From positions 1,612,001 to 1,676,000 of the forward strand of contig VSJF01000008.1 in NCBI GenBank assembly GCA_009739215.1: a stretch of 64,000 nt of DNA, in the 5' to 3' direction. The DNA comes from Floccularia luteovirens (taxonomy: Eukaryota; Basidiomycota; Agaricomycetes; Agaricales; Squamanitaceae). Under the pieces are notes generated by a model that was not told the DNA's origin, ran no database searches, and saw only the letters and a list, made by a program, of their open reading frames with translations. Within the stretch, counting starts at the first letter, position 1. Every line of letters begins with the position of its first letter. A program made the position numbers and the translations under genes. Positions 62,870 through 64,000 of the stretch are shown here, in pieces.

Positions 62870-63160
62870 ATGCAGATACATCCCAGGTAAATGCAACCCA
62901 GCAGATGGCCCATCGAGAGGCATCTTCCTGCCCTTATCGCTACTCTTACCACCCATATCGCTTCCACCAGAAGTTGCCTGTTTCATCATTGACTTCGACA
63001 ACACCTGCCTCACAAATCAAATAGATGCTAAGCAGGTCAATAAGCCAAAACCCTATAGCAATAGAGAGCAAACAAACCCCTTCATAGCACAGGATCATAG
63101 GAGGTGGGATGAGGATATCATGCAACAAGAAATGCTCAGAAAAACTGAGAACACAAGATA
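62870..63160 (+). pseudogene. DIRS-like pol C-terminal end
   Basis: After the TIR element the frame reads RYIPGKCNPADGPSRG (the conserved end of the RNase H), then LLPPISLPPEVACFIIDFDN and a variable tail ending ENTR-stop at about 63160. The overall frame is not functional because of the upstream stops and insertions. Confidence 0.75.
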
Positions 63161-63297
63161 ACCTAACCATTCATACCTTAACTTGACAGAGAGCAAGCAT
63201 CGCAAATCCTCTCCCATATCCCAAACATTTGTCACTAGTGCACTCTCCACTGCGCCCACACTGCCTAGCAAAGGAATGATTAAGATGTTGGAAACCA

Positions 63298-63966
63298 GTG
63301 AATACGAACAGAAATAGCATCAATGCTTCAAACATGACTCTAATCACCTCAGACTTCGAATGCATATTCAAAGTGATGTCCTTTTCTTGGACAGAGAGCA
63401 CACTTGAAACATATGGGACAGGCCTTCTAACATTCCATGTCTACTGTGACCAACGAGACATCAAGGAACAAGAAAGAGCCCCAGCATCAGGCAACCTCAT
63501 ATCCATCTTCATAGCCAGTCTAGCAGGTCTCTATTTGCACAGCACAGTCAGAAACTATATTGCCGGGATTCGAGCATGGCATCTACTTTATGGACTCACT
63601 TGGAATACAAATGAAAATGAAATAGAAAATCTGTTCAAAGTAGCAAAGCATCTAACACCTGCCACCTCAAAACGAGAGAAACGACAACTGTACATGATTG
63701 ATTTCATCATTCAGATATGTCAACATCTTGATTTGAATACACCCCTTGATGTGGCAGTATACACCTGCCTCACCACATGCTTCTACACACTAGCAAGACT
63801 GAGAGAATTAACAATACCATCTATAAAAGCCTTCAATCCAGAAATCCATATAAAGCTATCCAATGTCCATCATGATGTTGAAGATCACAACAAGATAAAG
63901 GTCACAACCTTCTTCATACCACGAACAAAAGCATCATGCACAGGAGAAGAGATATCATGGAGCTAA
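63298..63966 (+). CDS. DIRS-like tyrosine recombinase, N-terminal two thirds
   Basis: The frame is open from 63298 (GTG; first ATG at the MTLITSDFECIF Met). The core-binding domain is SWTESTLETYGTGLLTFHVY, HSTVRNYIAGIRAWHLLYGL. The catalytic domain starts at LDVAVYTCLTTCFYTLARLR and ELTIPS, with the first catalytic Arg in ARLREL. FFIPRTKASCTGEEISW is followed by a TAA at 63964, after which the frame continues (QEGPSDPK) to the window edge. The later His/Arg/Tyr box lies outside. Its role would be to integrate circular cDNA. Confidence 0.8.
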   Translation: MNTNRNSINASNMTLITSDFECIFKVMSFSWTESTLETYGTGLLTFHVYCDQRDIKEQERAPASGNLISIFIASLAGLYLHSTVRNYIAGIRAWHLLYGLTWNTNENEIENLFKVAKHLTPATSKREKRQLYMIDFIIQICQHLDLNTPLDVAVYTCLTTCFYTLARLRELTIPSIKAFNPEIHIKLSNVHHDVEDHNKIKVTTFFIPRTKASCTGEEISWS

Positions 63967-64000
63967 CAAGAAGGTCCTTCAGACCCCAAAGAAGTGCTTG

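Larger units (their letters stand above)
50140..64000 (+). mobile_element. DIRS-like (tyrosine-recombinase) retrotransposon, right end outside window
   Basis: Order of parts on the plus strand: gag-like ORF (50317-51165), zinc-knuckle ORF (51664-52144), RT (52137-53109), RT connection/RNase H (60570-61300 and 62870-63160), and tyrosine recombinase (63298 onward). No DDE integrase and no LTR belong to this layer, which is the DIRS gene set. It is split by a copia element at 53110-60569 and a TIR element at 61301-62869. The left edge is inferred from the end of the protease fragment; I did not find the inverted terminal repeat partner, which should lie right of 64000. Premature stops make this copy non-autonomous. 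Confidence 0.8.

Overview
The window is nuclear DNA of a filamentous basidiomycete, most likely an Agaricales-type white-rot or litter-decomposing mushroom. The reasons are many short GT-AG introns (about 50-60 bp), tandem class II heme peroxidase genes of the manganese-peroxidase type, P450s of the O-methylsterigmatocystin-oxidoreductase-like group, a NACHT-WD40 receptor, F-box-like proteins, and a DIRS-type tyrosine-recombinase retroelement of the kind common in Agaricomycetes. All assignments come from reading the sequence and recalling families; no search was run.

Layout. (1) 1-20.7 kb is an oxidative-enzyme region: a manganese peroxidase cut by the left edge (1-1457, minus), a complete tandem copy (7809-9809, minus), one intact multi-exon P450 (15576-17718, plus), and two P450 relics (7120-7438 plus; 19441-20655 minus). 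Between them lie a locally duplicated non-coding block (3.8-6.3 kb) with a 58-bp minisatellite, and two small single-pass membrane proteins (11929-12676 and 13541-14062). (2) 21375-25550 is the conserved housekeeping gene of the window, a PHD+SET chromatin protein of the Set3 type. (3) 26.4-43.2 kb is a cluster of an unrecognised small secreted, surface-anchored protein family. It holds three intact genes and six decayed copies in both orientations, interspersed with an F-box-like gene, an F-box relic and a Pro/Met-rich repeat protein. (4) 44261-48660 is a NACHT-WD40 STAND receptor with one frameshift. (5) From about 50.1 kb to the right edge is a nest of transposons that starts just after the first 60-odd codons of an aspartic-protease-like gene. 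The outer layer is a DIRS-like element (gag-like ORF, zinc-knuckle ORF, RT/RNase H, tyrosine recombinase). A complete Ty1/copia element (53110-60569, identical 357-bp LTRs, TSD TAGAA) sits in its RT, and that copia carries a 1055-bp solo-LTR-like insert in gag (TSD ACGG). A 1569-bp repeat-filled element with terminal inverted repeats (61301-62869) sits in its RNase H. Each insertion, once mentally removed, restores the host reading frame, which is strong internal evidence for the nesting order.

Themes. The intact peroxidase and P450 fit extracellular lignin or aromatic attack plus intracellular oxidation of the products. The secreted-family cluster, the NLR and the F-box genes are typical fast-evolving accessory genes, and many copies show frameshifts, stops and apparent CpG loss. 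The best candidate for something undescribed is the secreted-protein family cluster at 26.4-43.2 kb; the best-supported structural story is the three-level transposon nest at the right end.
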